Positions 26,345 through 37,939 of a DNA stretch of 64,000 nt are shown in pieces. This DNA comes from Neocallimastix lanati (nom. inval.) (Eukaryota > Neocallimastigomycota > Neocallimastigomycetes > Neocallimastigales > Neocallimastigaceae), in the NCBI GenBank assembly GCA_016946835.1, contig JACVTC010000003.1, positions 3,592,501 through 3,656,500 on the forward strand, read 5' to 3'. Numbering within the stretch: the first letter of the stretch is position 1; every line of letters starts with the position of its first letter. The notes below the pieces were generated by a model that made no database searches, was not told the origin of the DNA, and saw nothing but the letters and a program-made list of their open reading frames with translations. A program made the position numbers and the translations under genes.

Positions 26345-27206
26345 TATTAAATATTAATTATTAATTAGTTTAAAAAAATAATAATAATAATAATAAATAA
26401 ATATATAATTATTTTATTTTTATTAACATCTTTATTATTTTATTTATTATAATTATTATTATTTATTTATTTATTTTTCAATTATTTATTTATCTATTTA
26501 TTTATCTATTTATCTATTGATTTATTGATTTATTGATCGATTGATTTTTCATACTTTTTATTTTCAATTAAAATTAATTATGTCTATATAATTATTTCTA
26601 TCCCCAAACAATATTAACTAATATCTAATTACTAATAGGAAAATCAATTAAGTTAAAAAAAAAAAAAGATAAAGGATGAAAATAGCCATGAAAAAATAAT
26701 TATAACCATATAAATAGTATATTGACCATAAAAATGTCATAAATTAATATAATAAATCTATAATTATCCATATAATAGTGTGATTTTTTATATAAATAGC
26801 CATAATATTAAAACTAAATTCATATATAATTTAATTGTTTATGTGTAAATAATTTTTAACCATAATTGTTTATATTTTTTGTATAAAAATATGATTGGAT
26901 TATATAAAATAAAAAGTAATATATGGTAAAATTTCAATAACATATAAATTAAAATAGTAAATATATATAAAGATATGGCTTTATTATGGCATAGATAGAT
27001 TATTTATGAAATTTGCCATTAAAATACAAAATATTTCCATGTTTTATTGTATATTTTACATGAAAAAATAATAAATAATTGAATAATAAATAATAAATAA
27101 TAAATAATTAAAAAAAAGGATGAACCATTAAATCATAATTCTATTAAATTAGTTAATTTAATTAGTTTTATTTTCGTTTAATAAAGAAATAAATTCGAAA
27201 CCAACA

Positions 27207-27207
<1 letters not shown>

Positions 27208-27275
<68 letters not shown>
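27208..27275. repeat. (AAAT)n microsatellite
   Basis: About 17 perfect AAAT units. Confidence 0.95.
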
Positions 27276-27278
<3 letters not shown>

Positions 27279-27415
27279 ATTTATTTATTAGTATTTTTAA
27301 TAGTTTACAGAATAGATTTTATCGAAGTACATAAATAATATTAATATTAACAGCAATAAGAATTATATCTATCTGGAATCTTTTTTATTAGGCAAAAATA
27401 AGCTAAGAAATAATA

Positions 27416-27446
<31 letters not shown>

Positions 27447-28755
27447 CAAGATTAAAATTTGTTTACTTGACCTCAACAAGAATTAGCATCCAAATAATTA
27501 ATAATATTTCATTATTAATTCATTTAAATATCAAATTATAATATTTTTATTGCATTATAGATAGTATTCTATTATTATATCCTATTCAATAGTAATTTCA
27601 TTTATAATTAATATTCATCAAGCCATAGCTACTTCTTATAACAATAGGCATAAATATCAAGAATGTCATTAGCTAATAATTATATATTATAAAAAAACAA
27701 ACCTTTTATATTAATTATATATATATTATAATTAATATTTATTGTTTTCATGAAAAAAAAATAATAATAATAAAATTAAAATAAAAAAATAAAATAAAAA
27801 AATAAAATAAAAAACTATTCATATCAACAATAAATAATAATAAGTAATAAAAGGATTACTAATTAATAATTATAAATATAATAAAAATAACATTAAATAA
27901 ATAAATAAAAAATTGATTCATATTTTAATTCTTACATAAATTATTTATCACATGACTTATTAAATAAAATAAATTTCATAATTTAAATTTTAATTTAAAT
28001 TTTAATTTAAAATTTTTCAATAAAATAAAATAAATTAAGTTTTAATTATTTTTTTAAATTTTTTATCTTATTATATATATATATATTTTTTTTTTTACTT
28101 AGCAATTATAGTTAAGCAATTAATGACCATAAAAAAAATTAGAAATAAAAAAAAATTAAAAAAAAAAATAGTAATAATAGAAAAAAAAAAAAAAATTAAA
28201 TAAAAAAAAAATAGTAATAATAAAGATAGATATAATTTATTATAAATTTTTATTATTTTATTGTAAGAAAAATTTGTATATTTAATTAAAAAACAAAAAA
28301 AAATAACATAAAAAATAAAAAAAAAACTTTGCAAATTTAAATGAATAAATAATAAATGAATTAAAGAGATTAATGATAATAGCATTAATTTAATTAATAA
28401 TTATGATATATGATTTATGCTATGGTATTATAATTTTTATTATATAAAAAAAATAATATATTATGGCTAAAAAGTAATTACATGTTATAGCATTTATTCT
28501 ATGCTAATATGCTAGACTACTACATTAAAATATATATAGAGAGTAAAATAAATGCAATTAAAAATTTTTAATAAAACTATATTATCTATATTATCCATCT
28601 TTATTATTTAAAATTAAATACTAATAAAAAAAAATAATAATATATAAAAAAATTGATTTTAAAATATTTTATTTATTATTATCATTATAATAATAAAAAT
28701 TAATTATTAATAATTTAAAATTAATTTTTGTAATAATTTTCATTCAGAATTAGAA

Positions 28756-28789
<34 letters not shown>

Positions 28790-28984
28790 GAAAATTCGTT
28801 ATTAGTTTGTTTTTTTCAAATATAAACAAATATACCAAACTTTAAATAATTATAAAACTTTATTATTATTTATTATTTATTATTTATTATTTATTATTAT
28901 TTATTATTTATTATTTAATATTTATTATTATTTATTATTTATTATTATTTATTATTTATTTTTTTTAGTTATTATTTATTATTT

Positions 28985-29104
28985 TAAAGCCCCAATGCTG
29001 AATAAACAGTAAGGCTGTCCAGTAGGGAATATATCCCCCAAAGTGTTGTGACTACCTTAATATTCCCATGTCTTGAGGGGGGCATAGGGCGGTACACACC
29101 GGAA
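28985..29104. other. Isolated GC-rich island, unidentified
   Basis: About 115 bp with roughly balanced base composition (for example TGTCTTGAGGGGGGCATAGG) sits between two TTATTTATTA microsatellites. Long frames are open on both strands: on the minus strand about 40 codons end with TAA at the left edge (reading VYRPMPPSRHGNIKVVTTLW...), and on the plus strand about 32 codons (SREYIPQSVVTTLIF...). No start codon context, splice sites or tRNA fold is evident. It could be the end of a retroelement, a small RNA or a transferred fragment. I cannot assign it. Confidence 0.7.
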
Positions 29105-29399
29105 ATAAAAAAAAATTATTTATTATTTAATTATTTATTATTATTATTTATTATTTATTATTTATTATTTATTACTTTTTATTCATTTTTTACTTATTTT
29201 TTCCGTAAAAGTCATATTTTATTACAATAATGATTCCTATTGACATATTCATTGTAGTATATTCATTATCATTTTATTTTACTTAACAAAACAATAAAGT
29301 AATTATTAGTTTATAAAATACAAATAAAAGAAAAAAAGTTAAATTTTAATTTTAATTATTTTTATATAATATCTGACAATGAAAAAGGAAACAACTCTT

Positions 29400-29446
<47 letters not shown>

Positions 29447-29775
29447 TAATCTGTTTATATATTCTTAATTCTTATAATTAAATTTTCAATACTTATTTAA
29501 TTTTTTTTAATATATATATATATTTTTTATTTTTCTTTCACTTTTATATAATGTTTTTTTTTTTTATGATTAATATTTAAACTACATGTACATTAATAAA
29601 AATTATTATAATTAATAATTATAATTAGATGATACATTCTAATACATTAATACTATATAATGCTACATTATATGATAATAATAAATAAATTTAAAATCAT
29701 TTATAATTATATTAATTTATTATTATATTAGGGTTATACAGCTAATTATTTAATATAATAATGATAATTACACGT

Positions 29776-29807
<32 letters not shown>

Positions 29808-29842
29808 CATTAAAATAGTTACAGATAAAAAGATAAAAAAGG

Positions 29843-29876
<34 letters not shown>

Positions 29877-31007
29877 ATCCATATCATATAAAACGTGTCG
29901 CAAAAACTTTAATTAACATTTTTATTTTTGGATTCAAAAATAAAATTTTTTAAAAAAAAAAATAAAAAAAATAAGAAAAAAAAGTGAAAATTGTTAAGAA
30001 TAATAAAAATTGATAATTAATTTAAATCAAATATCTTTATATTTTTTTTTATCTTTTATTAACTGTAGATTTAATATATATTTAAAGTATTATGTAAATA
30101 ACATTACATTTTAAAAAATTAAATATATTATTTTAATATATACGAAAGTAAATAAATAGTATATTAATACCAAATTTGTTATTCTCTGGATTTTATTATA
30201 TTAAGTAATTATTTTACTTTTTAAAAAAAAAAATTATTAACAATAATACATAAATAATAATAAAATTTCATTATTCTTTATATAATGAATTAAATTACAA
30301 AAATAAAATAAAATAAAATAAGAATTAAAATAAAATTACTATTTTATTTATTTTGAATGTATATCAAAAATATATTTATATTCTATTAATATTAATAAAA
30401 TTTTATTAATTAAAATTTGCAAAGGAGCACATGAACGAAAATATATATATATATAAAAACTATTAATTAAAAAAAATCCTTATTTATTTATTTTTTTTTT
30501 TTTTTTTTTTTTTTACATCTAATATATAATTTAAATGCTACTTTAAATCATAAAAAGTAACATAATATAATAATATAATAATATCTTAAGAATTCTGTAC
30601 AAAAATGTATTAAAGAAATATTTTAATAGTTACGACCTTTATTAAAAATTAAATAAAGTGGTATGAACAAGGAAAAAGTTCATCATTATAAAAAACCAAA
30701 AAAAAAAAAAAATAAAAATAAAGTGTATTGTCATACTATATTATAGTGCTGTACGAATTGGGGGAGTTTCATTTTGCCAAGTGGCGTATCAATATAAATA
30801 AATGAATAAATAAAAACTCAAAATATATTTTTTAAAACTTTTTTATAATATTATTTTATTATTACTCTTATAAATAATATTCAGTGATTATAATTATTAT
30901 AATATTTAAATAAAGATATATTTTAATATTTTGTATAATAATAATAAAATAATTTTTTAAAATATTTAATTTTACTTAATTATAACGATATATTTTAATA
31001 TTTTGTA

Positions 31008-31038
<31 letters not shown>

Positions 31039-31240
31039 TAATTTTTAATTATTCTATACAAAATATAAAAATATACTATTATAATTAAAAATTATATCAA
31101 TATTATATATATATATATTTAATATATTTTTATAATATTATTATTTTAAAAAAAAAAATATTAATGTTCTTAAGCTAACCTGTCCAATAAAAATTAAAAT
31201 TATATTCATTATTGTATTTATGTATTTATTCATTTATTTT
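29105..31240. other. Gene-free stretch up to the MULE relic
   Basis: It holds A runs at 29401-29444 (44 nt) and 29846-29870, a T run at 29778-29807, and a MULE-type terminus at 30760-30788. An imperfect inverted repeat pairs 30978-31008 with 31056-31086 (27 of 31 positions), flanking a TA tract, and could form a cruciform. No gene recognised. Confidence 0.6.
30760..30788 (+). repeat. MULE-type terminal inverted repeat (left end)
   Basis: GGGGAGTTTCATTTTGCCAA followed by GTGGCGTAT. It matches the termini at 41183-41214 and 41234-41265 and the iterons at 32587. It probably marks the left end of the element carrying the transposase relic at 31280-32320, but I found no matching right end or target duplication for it. 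Confidence 0.65.
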
Positions 31241-31279
31241 CTTTTTAAAATAATTTTAATTATAATTATATACATCAGA

Positions 31280-31459
31280 ATTCATTTGGTCAATTTTTCT
31301 GCCATTTCTTAAAATTTATTATTATTTAATAATTTTAATATTTATATCATTTAACCATTTCAATGAAATCATTTCTAACACTTGCCTTTTTTTTTTTTTA
31401 ATAGAGTTTCCATATTTTGTAATGTTTAACTAAACCTTGATTTCCTCAGACTGAATTAG

Positions 31460-31493
<34 letters not shown>

Positions 31494-32320
31494 TTCTATG
31501 GTTCTCCTTTCGTAATCAAAAGTAATATTTGGATTCTTCTTCTTGCATTTCCAACAATAATTGAAAAAAAAGTTGGTTTTTTAAGAAATAATTTTTTTTT
31601 TTTTTTTTTTAAATTATTTATTAAAACATTCTGAAACATTATTTGTAATATGCTCAATATTGTCATAATAATTCCAATTTTTTGGTTTCATAGCTAATTA
31701 AGTATGTTTTTTTTTAAAAAAAAATATTTTAAAAATTCCAAAAATTCAATATAATTATATTCTTGGTACTTACTTTTTATTTTACTATAAATATCATATA
31801 TATATTTTTATAATAAATATATACTTTTATTCTTTTAACTTTATTACCACATAATTCTTTTTTTTTTTTTTTTTTTTTATTTTATTTTTTTTTTTTTTTT
31901 TTTTTTGAATTTCATATGCTCTTTTAAAATGCCATATACAATATTTAATATTTACATTAAGAAAAACTTTTTCTACAACATTAGATATGGCTTTTTCAAA
32001 ATCATAATGAAACATTTTTTGGTATAATCTCAATATTATTATATTTACTAATTTCTTTTTTTTTTTTTATTTCTTCAAATAATATTTCATAAATTGTTTA
32101 CTTTTTTTTTTATTTAATATAGATAAGGAAGTGGTGTAAAAGCAATTTAGTTCTGTAACATAGGTTCGAGTTATGAATACTTGATAACTAATTATGAAAA
32201 CTTGATAACTAATTACGAATACTTGATAACTAATTATGAAAACTTGATAACTAATTACGAATATTTGATAACTAATTATGAAAACTTGATAACTAATTAC
32301 GAATACTTGATAACAATACT
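31280..32320 (-). pseudogene. MULE (Mutator-like) transposase pseudogene 1
   Basis: On the minus strand, broken frames give MULE transposase motifs in order: SYQVF and TELNC..., then HYDFEKAISNVVEKVFLNV followed by IKYCIWHFKRA (31914-32000; the DFEKA...F.F/WHFKQA core of the MULE DDE domain, with its Asp retained), then WNYYDNIEHITNNVSEC near 31650-31690, and CWKCKKKNPNITFDYERRTI near 31500-31550. Two long T runs (31859-31878 and 31887-31906) sit in the former coding sequence. The 5' part holds a 21-bp in-frame tandem expansion (32183-32312). Relative copy: 45480-46073. Confidence 0.85.
32183..32312 (-). repeat. 21-bp in-frame tandem repeat inside MULE relic 1
   Basis: About six copies of a 21-bp unit (ACTTGATAACTAATTATGAA plus one A) alternate TTATGAAA and TTACGAAT endings, so the true period is 42 bp. 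On the transposase strand each unit encodes seven residues containing SYQVF. The second MULE relic has the motif once (45968-45990), so this is an expansion after the two copies split. Confidence 0.85.
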
Positions 32321-32577
32321 TTGACTATTTTTTTTTTTTTTTTTTTTTTTTCAATTTATCTCTTCTATTATATATTTTATTTAATATTTATTTATTTATT
32401 TATTTTTATTGAATACATAATAAAAATTAAAATATTTTATACTCACAAGTAAAATGATGTATTGTACATTTTTTAAAAAAAAAAGCTTATATTTAGCTAA
32501 TTAAAACGTTTAAAAAAAGTATTTCAATTGTTTTCATAGTATATAAAATAGAGAAAGGTTAACTTTCTCCAATCAAT

Positions 32578-32838
32578 AAAATTTATGGGAGAGTTGCATT
32601 TCCCCAAATTGCATTTCCCCAAGTTGCTTTTCGCCAGGTTGCATTTCGACAAGTAGAGTATTGATATAAATAAATGAATAATAAATAAATAAATATTAAT
32701 TAAAAGTATATATTTTTTAAAATTGTTTTTATGCGATATTAATAATATTTAATTTTATTTATTGATTTATTTATTTATTTAATAATTTTCAATTTGGCGA
32801 AATGCAATTTGGCGAAATGCCCCACACCCAAAATTTAT
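32578..32838. mobile_element. Non-autonomous MULE-type element (MITE), 243 bp, with 9-bp target duplication
   Basis: The element occupies 32587-32829 and is flanked by perfect 9-bp direct repeats AAAATTTAT (32578-32586 and 32830-32838), the duplication length typical of Mutator-like elements. The left end is built from four 15-bp iterons close to GTTGCATTTCGCCAA and the right end from two inverted iterons (TTTGGCGAAATGC). The interior is A/T with AAAT repeats and encodes nothing. Iteron arrays at MULE ends usually serve as transposase binding sites. The terminal sequence matches the elements at 30760, 41183 and 46239. Confidence 0.88.
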
Positions 32839-33994
32839 TATGGGTATATGTCTTTCTAAGGGTTATTTTTATTAACCATATAATTTTCAACAATACTTTT
32901 CTATAGTTATTTAATTTTTTTTTTTTTAATAAAGTTAACTAAAATATTTACATTATTAATAATTTTTTAAATTTTAGTTTTATTGCATTAATATATATAT
33001 ATATATTTATGGGTTATATGGTTAAAATATTAATTAATATAAAATAGTTTTTATTATTCAAGCATAAATTAATGTCATAAATCAAATATAAATCTAATGA
33101 TTTAAATAATTTTAATTTTGATTTCTATATATTAATTATATTTATTATTAATAATAAATATAATTGCATAAATCAATGTTTTAATTATATTCTTATTATT
33201 TTAAATTTATATTTATATAGTAATTAAATATTTCCTTAAATAATAATTATTAATATTTATATTCATTTAATAGTTTATTTTAATCACAAGAACAACTAAT
33301 TAAATAGTTAATTATAACTAAATAACATAAAAATAAAACATTTCTCGGAATTAAGAGTAAGGTAAGTAAGTTAGTGTGTATTTGAAAGTGTAAGAAAGTT
33401 GTTTGATAGTTTTTAAATGTGTAGTCAAGTATATTTATTTTTACTTGAATCAATTATATAATCTTAATAATAAAGTTAAATAAATAAATAAGTAATACTT
33501 AAATAAATTTAATAAATAAATCCCAACAAAAGTACATCGAACCTTTGAGTTGTATTATATTTAGAAGAAATTAACTATTTAATTTAATACATTTAATATT
33601 AGAATTAATAATATATATATGAATATTAAATAATATATGAATAAGAAATTATTTCAAATATTATTATTGACAGAAAAGATATAAATTTAATATTTAATAA
33701 TTATTATTAAATATACAAATATGTTGCTACACATATTTGTTTTATATCAGTCATTTGTTCCATTCTCTAATGGTTTCAATATTTTTGACAATTAAATTAA
33801 ATAACTTTAAATATAAATTTTGACACCTATTTTATACGTTTCATATATTCTAACAAATTATTTATTATCTATTTATTTAATCTTATTTATTTATTTATTT
33901 AATCTTATTTACTTATTTACTATTGATCACAAGTTTCAATTTTTTACTTTCAATTTCAATTTCAATTTCAATTCAATTTCAACACCTATTTATT
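32839..33994. other. Region upstream of ankyrin gene 1
   Basis: Mostly A/T. It includes a less biased stretch at 33300-33560 (for example GTAAGTAAGTTAGTGTGTAT and CATCGAACCTTTGAGTTG) that looks LTR-like, but I could not pair it. It also includes the second 71-nt structured repeat, and (ATTTCA)n just before the ankyrin start at 33995. Confidence 0.5.
33678..33748 (+). repeat. 71-nt structured repeat, copy 2
   Basis: This copy has perfect stems: outer GATATAAA (33678-33685) with TTTATATC (33741-33748), and an inner hairpin ACAAATATGT-TGCTAC-ACATATTTGT (33715-33740). Between them lies a second A/T hairpin. It lies about 250 bp upstream of ankyrin gene 1. Confidence 0.85.
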
Positions 33995-36900
33995 ATGTTA
34001 AATAAAAATGATTTAAGAAATTCTATTATCAGAGTTCTTAATAATTTTAAAGCAAGTGATGAGGAAAATATAAATACTTTAGAAAATCTTATTAAAATCA
34101 ACGGAAATTTCCCACTGTGTATTGTCAATGATGAAGATTTTGATATCGTCATTTATGCTTTTGATAGTAGAGCATCAGAAGCCTTGGTAAAGACAGTGAT
34201 TAAACATTCAGGTTATGCAACCTATAATTACACATTTTACATCACCGAAGTATATTGTAATAATGTGGTGAAATATCAAGAATTTCTGGATCATGTTTAT
34301 TATTTAGTCCCGTTGTTTTCTGCCATTCAAAAAGAATACTTTGAAGTGGCCGATTTACTATTGAAAAAAATGAAAGCAGATATAAACTATGAACCAGAAG
34401 ACGAATATGGAGAAAATATTGTTATATATTTATATAATAACTATCACATTTCAAATAAACAAATGAAATTTATTTTAACCAGAGGTTTTCGTATCAGAGG
34501 ATTACCGATTGAATTAATCAATTGTATGATGCAAGATGAAGGAAATGCAAAATTCTTAAAATATATGTTTAAACACTTTATCTTTGATAATATGTTTGTA
34601 TTGAAAATGTTAACACTGAGAAAAGCAAATATTTGTATGTCGGACAAACAGTTGGACCACCTTATTCAGAATGAAAAAAGTAAAATTAAAATTAATAATG
34701 AAACCTATATTACTGCCTTAAGAGCTGAAAATTATACTATTATTCCAACGCTGATAGAATATGATAGTGATCCCAATGAAATGGTGATTGACCGTATTCA
34801 TCAACTTCATATTTGTGAGGCATACGCTCAAACTCACAATTTGTGTTCGGACTTTACAAAATTCATTGCAAAATATACAAATTTATTACTTCTTAGTTTT
34901 CTTCCTTCAGCTCTGGATGAATTGTTTAGGAAGGCTAGTAGAGAACATATTTATGAATTTTCCCTGTCTCTCCGTCTAAATAAATTGTTCAAGAGTACTA
35001 ATTTTGATTTTACCAGTAAAAAATGTGAACGACTCTTATGCGCAGCAAGTCGATCTAACCTTATGAATTTTATGGAGATGGTATTATTGTCCATGTTGAG
35101 TGAATCCAAAGATCCAATGATCGGTGAAAAACTTTCTATAAAAAATTCAAAAGAACAACAGGAACGTCTTCGATACCAAATTAATAATTGTAGTAACGAT
35201 TCATTAAGGGAATATTATCAAAACTTATTAGATGAAGCCATGGCCGCCACTAATCCACTAAGTGTGGCGCTTTTTAAAGATGGAGACCCCACCTTATTTT
35301 CTTTACTTGTTAATTTAGCCATTAAAACCAGTCATTATGACATTGTTCGATTTTTAGTGGAACATCCAGATTCGAAAGGTAAGCTTGATTTGAATATCAG
35401 GGATAATAATGGTGAACAACCATTAATGTTGATTTTGTCTAAAAGTAAAAATAGTGAGGATGCCTTAAACCTACTCCAGTATATGATAGAACATGGTGCT
35501 AGTAGTTCCATTTATGATCCGGAAACCAGTCAACCGATATCCATTGTGACCCTAGCCTTAAATGAGGATCGTTACCTCGCTCTAAAATATCTATTGAAAA
35601 ATAGTAAAATCACCTTGAAAAATATTCTTCACCGAGAGAACCCAGCCACTACTTTGGATCCACTTTCCTTTGCTATTATAGACGGTGATCTTGCCAGGGT
35701 AAAACAACTTGTGTTCAAGGATTCGAGGATGGACAAGGATCTGAGTTTTGAGGATCAAGCCATGAAAATGAACCAAGATACCGTAAAGAGGGATTGTAAT
35801 AGATACAGATTTACACCCATGACTTTGGCCTATTTATTAAATGAAAAAGAAATATTTGATTTTTTAATTGAAAAAGAATGGCCTGTCAATGAATTGGATG
35901 ACTATGCCTACAGTGTCTTACATTTTATGATACTAAAGGATGATAGAGACAGTGTGAAAGAATTAATTCAACATACCAAGGCCAATGTTAATCTTCAAAA
36001 AAATTCACTGAATCGTTTCCATTCCGCTCTAGAAATTGCCATTGATAATAGTGGAAAAGAAATGCTTCAGGAACTCTTTAAAAGTCCAACCTTTAAAGTA
36101 AATGGTGTTAACGATCAACAAGAAATTATTTTATTTTCTATTTTTAAATCAAATCGATTAAACCTTGACGATAAAATAGAAATCATTCAATTTCTATTAG
36201 ATCAAGGATCCGAAGTCAATGTTATGGATCAAAATGGAAAACAAGCTTTGGCTTATGCCATTGAATTGCAATCAATTCCATTAATGAAATACTTTATTGC
36301 TTATGGCGCTGATGTGAATATGGTGGATGATAAAAAAAATGTACCCTTACATTATGCCATTGAAATGAAATCAGAAGCAATGGTTTCCTTTTTAATAGAA
36401 TATGGGGCAGATGTCACTTTTGTGGATATCTTTGATACCACCTTGTTATCGTATGCCATTCAACAACAGTGTTTACCAGTGATTCACCTTTTAATTGAGC
36501 ACGGTGCCGATGTCAACGCTGCAGTAAAGGATTATAACAATAAAAAACATCCGGAAATGTGCATGCTTTTCTTAGCCATTGATACCAGTAATAAAGAGAT
36601 TGTTAAAATGGTCGTGGAGCATGGACTCACTTTTGATTTTAAAAATGAAAAAGCCCTTGAACAATTAATGCCTTTACTCTTTTATGGCTTTAGAAACGAT
36701 ATTTTAGAGTATCTTTTAGAAACCCATAAATTGGATCCTAAAGACCTAACAATGAATTGTTTAAAGGATTTAATATGGCGAGAACGATCCGATCATTTAA
36801 AAATTCTCGTCCAACATGGTTTTGATATTAATTTGAAGGATGAGGAAGGGAGAAACTTGTTAGTTAAAGCCATCAATTTTAGAAAATTCAGATTAAGTAA

Positions 36901-37300
36901 TAAATTATTAAAATTTAATCCTGACTTGGAACCCTTGAATCAACATATCGATGTTTTTCGATACTATTTGTCATGTAATGAAGACGAAAGATATCAGCTT
37001 TCCTCCCTCTTTCGGGATCTCATTCAACATGGCTTAAACGTCAATGCTCAAGATCATGATGGGGAAACTTTGTTAATTTATGCCATCAAGCAACAAGACA
37101 TTCCAACCATTTTACTTTTATTATCCTCCGGCTCCGATCCTTTCTATCGAAATCTTAGTCGTACCACAATATTTGCTCCAATAAACACAAGAGAAGAGCC
37201 TTGGTCCCTTGATCATTATAATGAATTTTACAATATTAATCATTTAGAGGATTATCGAAAAATACAATCGATTTTAGAACAATATAGAACTAGAAATTGA
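33995..37300 (+). CDS. Large ankyrin-repeat protein (ankyrin gene 1)
   Basis: 1101 aa, counted from the ATG at 33995. The frame is open further upstream to 33923, but that part is a low-complexity ATTTCA repeat and MLNKNDLRNSIIRVL is a better N-terminus. The first 350 residues contain few clear repeats. From about residue 420 to the end there are many degenerate ankyrin repeats, clearest around residues 730-900 (repeats ending YGADVNMVD, YGADVTFVD and HGADVN, each followed by an LxYAI helix start). No signal peptide or membrane segment is seen. The C-terminus (YRKIQSILEQYRTRN) is not a repeat. A similar tail fragment occurs at 44559-44648, showing at least one lost paralogue nearby. Ankyrin proteins bind partner proteins; the partner is unknown. 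Codon use is distinctly G+C-richer than the second ankyrin gene, so the two have different histories. Confidence 0.9.
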   Translation: MLNKNDLRNSIIRVLNNFKASDEENINTLENLIKINGNFPLCIVNDEDFDIVIYAFDSRASEALVKTVIKHSGYATYNYTFYITEVYCNNVVKYQEFLDHVYYLVPLFSAIQKEYFEVADLLLKKMKADINYEPEDEYGENIVIYLYNNYHISNKQMKFILTRGFRIRGLPIELINCMMQDEGNAKFLKYMFKHFIFDNMFVLKMLTLRKANICMSDKQLDHLIQNEKSKIKINNETYITALRAENYTIIPTLIEYDSDPNEMVIDRIHQLHICEAYAQTHNLCSDFTKFIAKYTNLLLLSFLPSALDELFRKASREHIYEFSLSLRLNKLFKSTNFDFTSKKCERLLCAASRSNLMNFMEMVLLSMLSESKDPMIGEKLSIKNSKEQQERLRYQINNCSNDSLREYYQNLLDEAMAATNPLSVALFKDGDPTLFSLLVNLAIKTSHYDIVRFLVEHPDSKGKLDLNIRDNNGEQPLMLILSKSKNSEDALNLLQYMIEHGASSSIYDPETSQPISIVTLALNEDRYLALKYLLKNSKITLKNILHRENPATTLDPLSFAIIDGDLARVKQLVFKDSRMDKDLSFEDQAMKMNQDTVKRDCNRYRFTPMTLAYLLNEKEIFDFLIEKEWPVNELDDYAYSVLHFMILKDDRDSVKELIQHTKANVNLQKNSLNRFHSALEIAIDNSGKEMLQELFKSPTFKVNGVNDQQEIILFSIFKSNRLNLDDKIEIIQFLLDQGSEVNVMDQNGKQALAYAIELQSIPLMKYFIAYGADVNMVDDKKNVPLHYAIEMKSEAMVSFLIEYGADVTFVDIFDTTLLSYAIQQQCLPVIHLLIEHGADVNAAVKDYNNKKHPEMCMLFLAIDTSNKEIVKMVVEHGLTFDFKNEKALEQLMPLLFYGFRNDILEYLLETHKLDPKDLTMNCLKDLIWRERSDHLKILVQHGFDINLKDEEGRNLLVKAINFRKFRLSNKLLKFNPDLEPLNQHIDVFRYYLSCNEDERYQLSSLFRDLIQHGLNVNAQDHDGETLLIYAIKQQDIPTILLLLSSGSDPFYRNLSRTTIFAPINTREEPWSLDHYNEFYNINHLEDYRKIQSILEQYRTRN

Positions 37301-37528
37301 AATATTTACAATAATATAGAATAAGAAATTTTTGAGCAGTATAGAAATAGAACATGAAATAGAATACTTTATATCCTATATTTATAAAAAAATTTTTTTT
37401 TTTTCTTTTAGATTACGTAATAACTAGGGTTATTATCCAACAAATAATAATAGCCATAATAATAATAATAATAATTAATAGTACTTTTTTATTTTTTATG
37501 TCAATCAAGTAATAAAAAAAAAAAAAAA

Positions 37529-37678
37529 GCATTATGCGAATATCCTAATCATGAATGTTTGGGATGTGTAGATTATTCCTATGTTAAATCAAATATTTTT
37601 AAATGTAGGAATGGATATAATGGAATAAGATATATAAAATGTAATAAAAAGAATAACACTAGTCATGGTAAATATTAA
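37529..37678 (+). pseudogene. Small Cys-rich coding module, left copy
   Basis: 49 codons ending with TAA. Readable motifs are CEYPNHECLGCVDYSY, FKCRNGYN and YIKCNKKNNTSHGKY. The cysteine pattern C-x2-C-x12-C-x11-C, with one extra upstream Cys, is kept in both copies. Upstream, across an A run, is a decayed Asn-rich stretch with stops. I do not recognise the family. It may be a disulfide-rich secreted tail or a zinc-binding module. Confidence 0.55.
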
Positions 37679-37939
37679 TCTAATGGAACTATTTTAAATG
37701 CTCATTTTTTTCTTAATAATCCAAATAAAAGTATAAATTAAATACTCAAAATAATAAATTTTTTAAAAAAAAAATATACTATATATTAGATACAATATCT
37801 GTATAAAATAAGGTTTAATCTTTTTATTTTTAATTATATAGATTTAATGTCATGTTGAATAAACGTTATAAAGATGCTATTCACTATTTATATATATATA
37901 TATATATTTTATTAGTTTTGGTAATAACGATTTATAACA

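Larger units (their letters stand above)
24396..28980. other. Gene-free A+T-rich stretch
   Basis: No gene recognised over 4.6 kb. It holds ATTTATT microsatellites at 25078-25190, TTA/TTATTTA tracts at 25907-26060, a TA tract at 26310-26342, AAAT repeats at 27208-27275, an A run at 27420-27446, and TTATTTATTA tracts at 28863-28975. The segment 26680-27060 is only modestly less biased and non-coding. Confidence 0.7.

Noticed and set aside
31280-32320. FLYWCH or hAT transposase identity
   Set aside because: The DFEKA and FADGTF motifs, iteron termini and 9-bp duplication nearby fit Mutator-like elements better.
33270-33600. Solo LTR upstream of ankyrin gene 1
   Set aside because: Composition is LTR-like, but no second copy, TG/CA ends or target duplication could be found.
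34444-34647. Minus-strand frames within ankyrin gene 1
   Set aside because: Shadows of the 1101-aa plus-strand gene.
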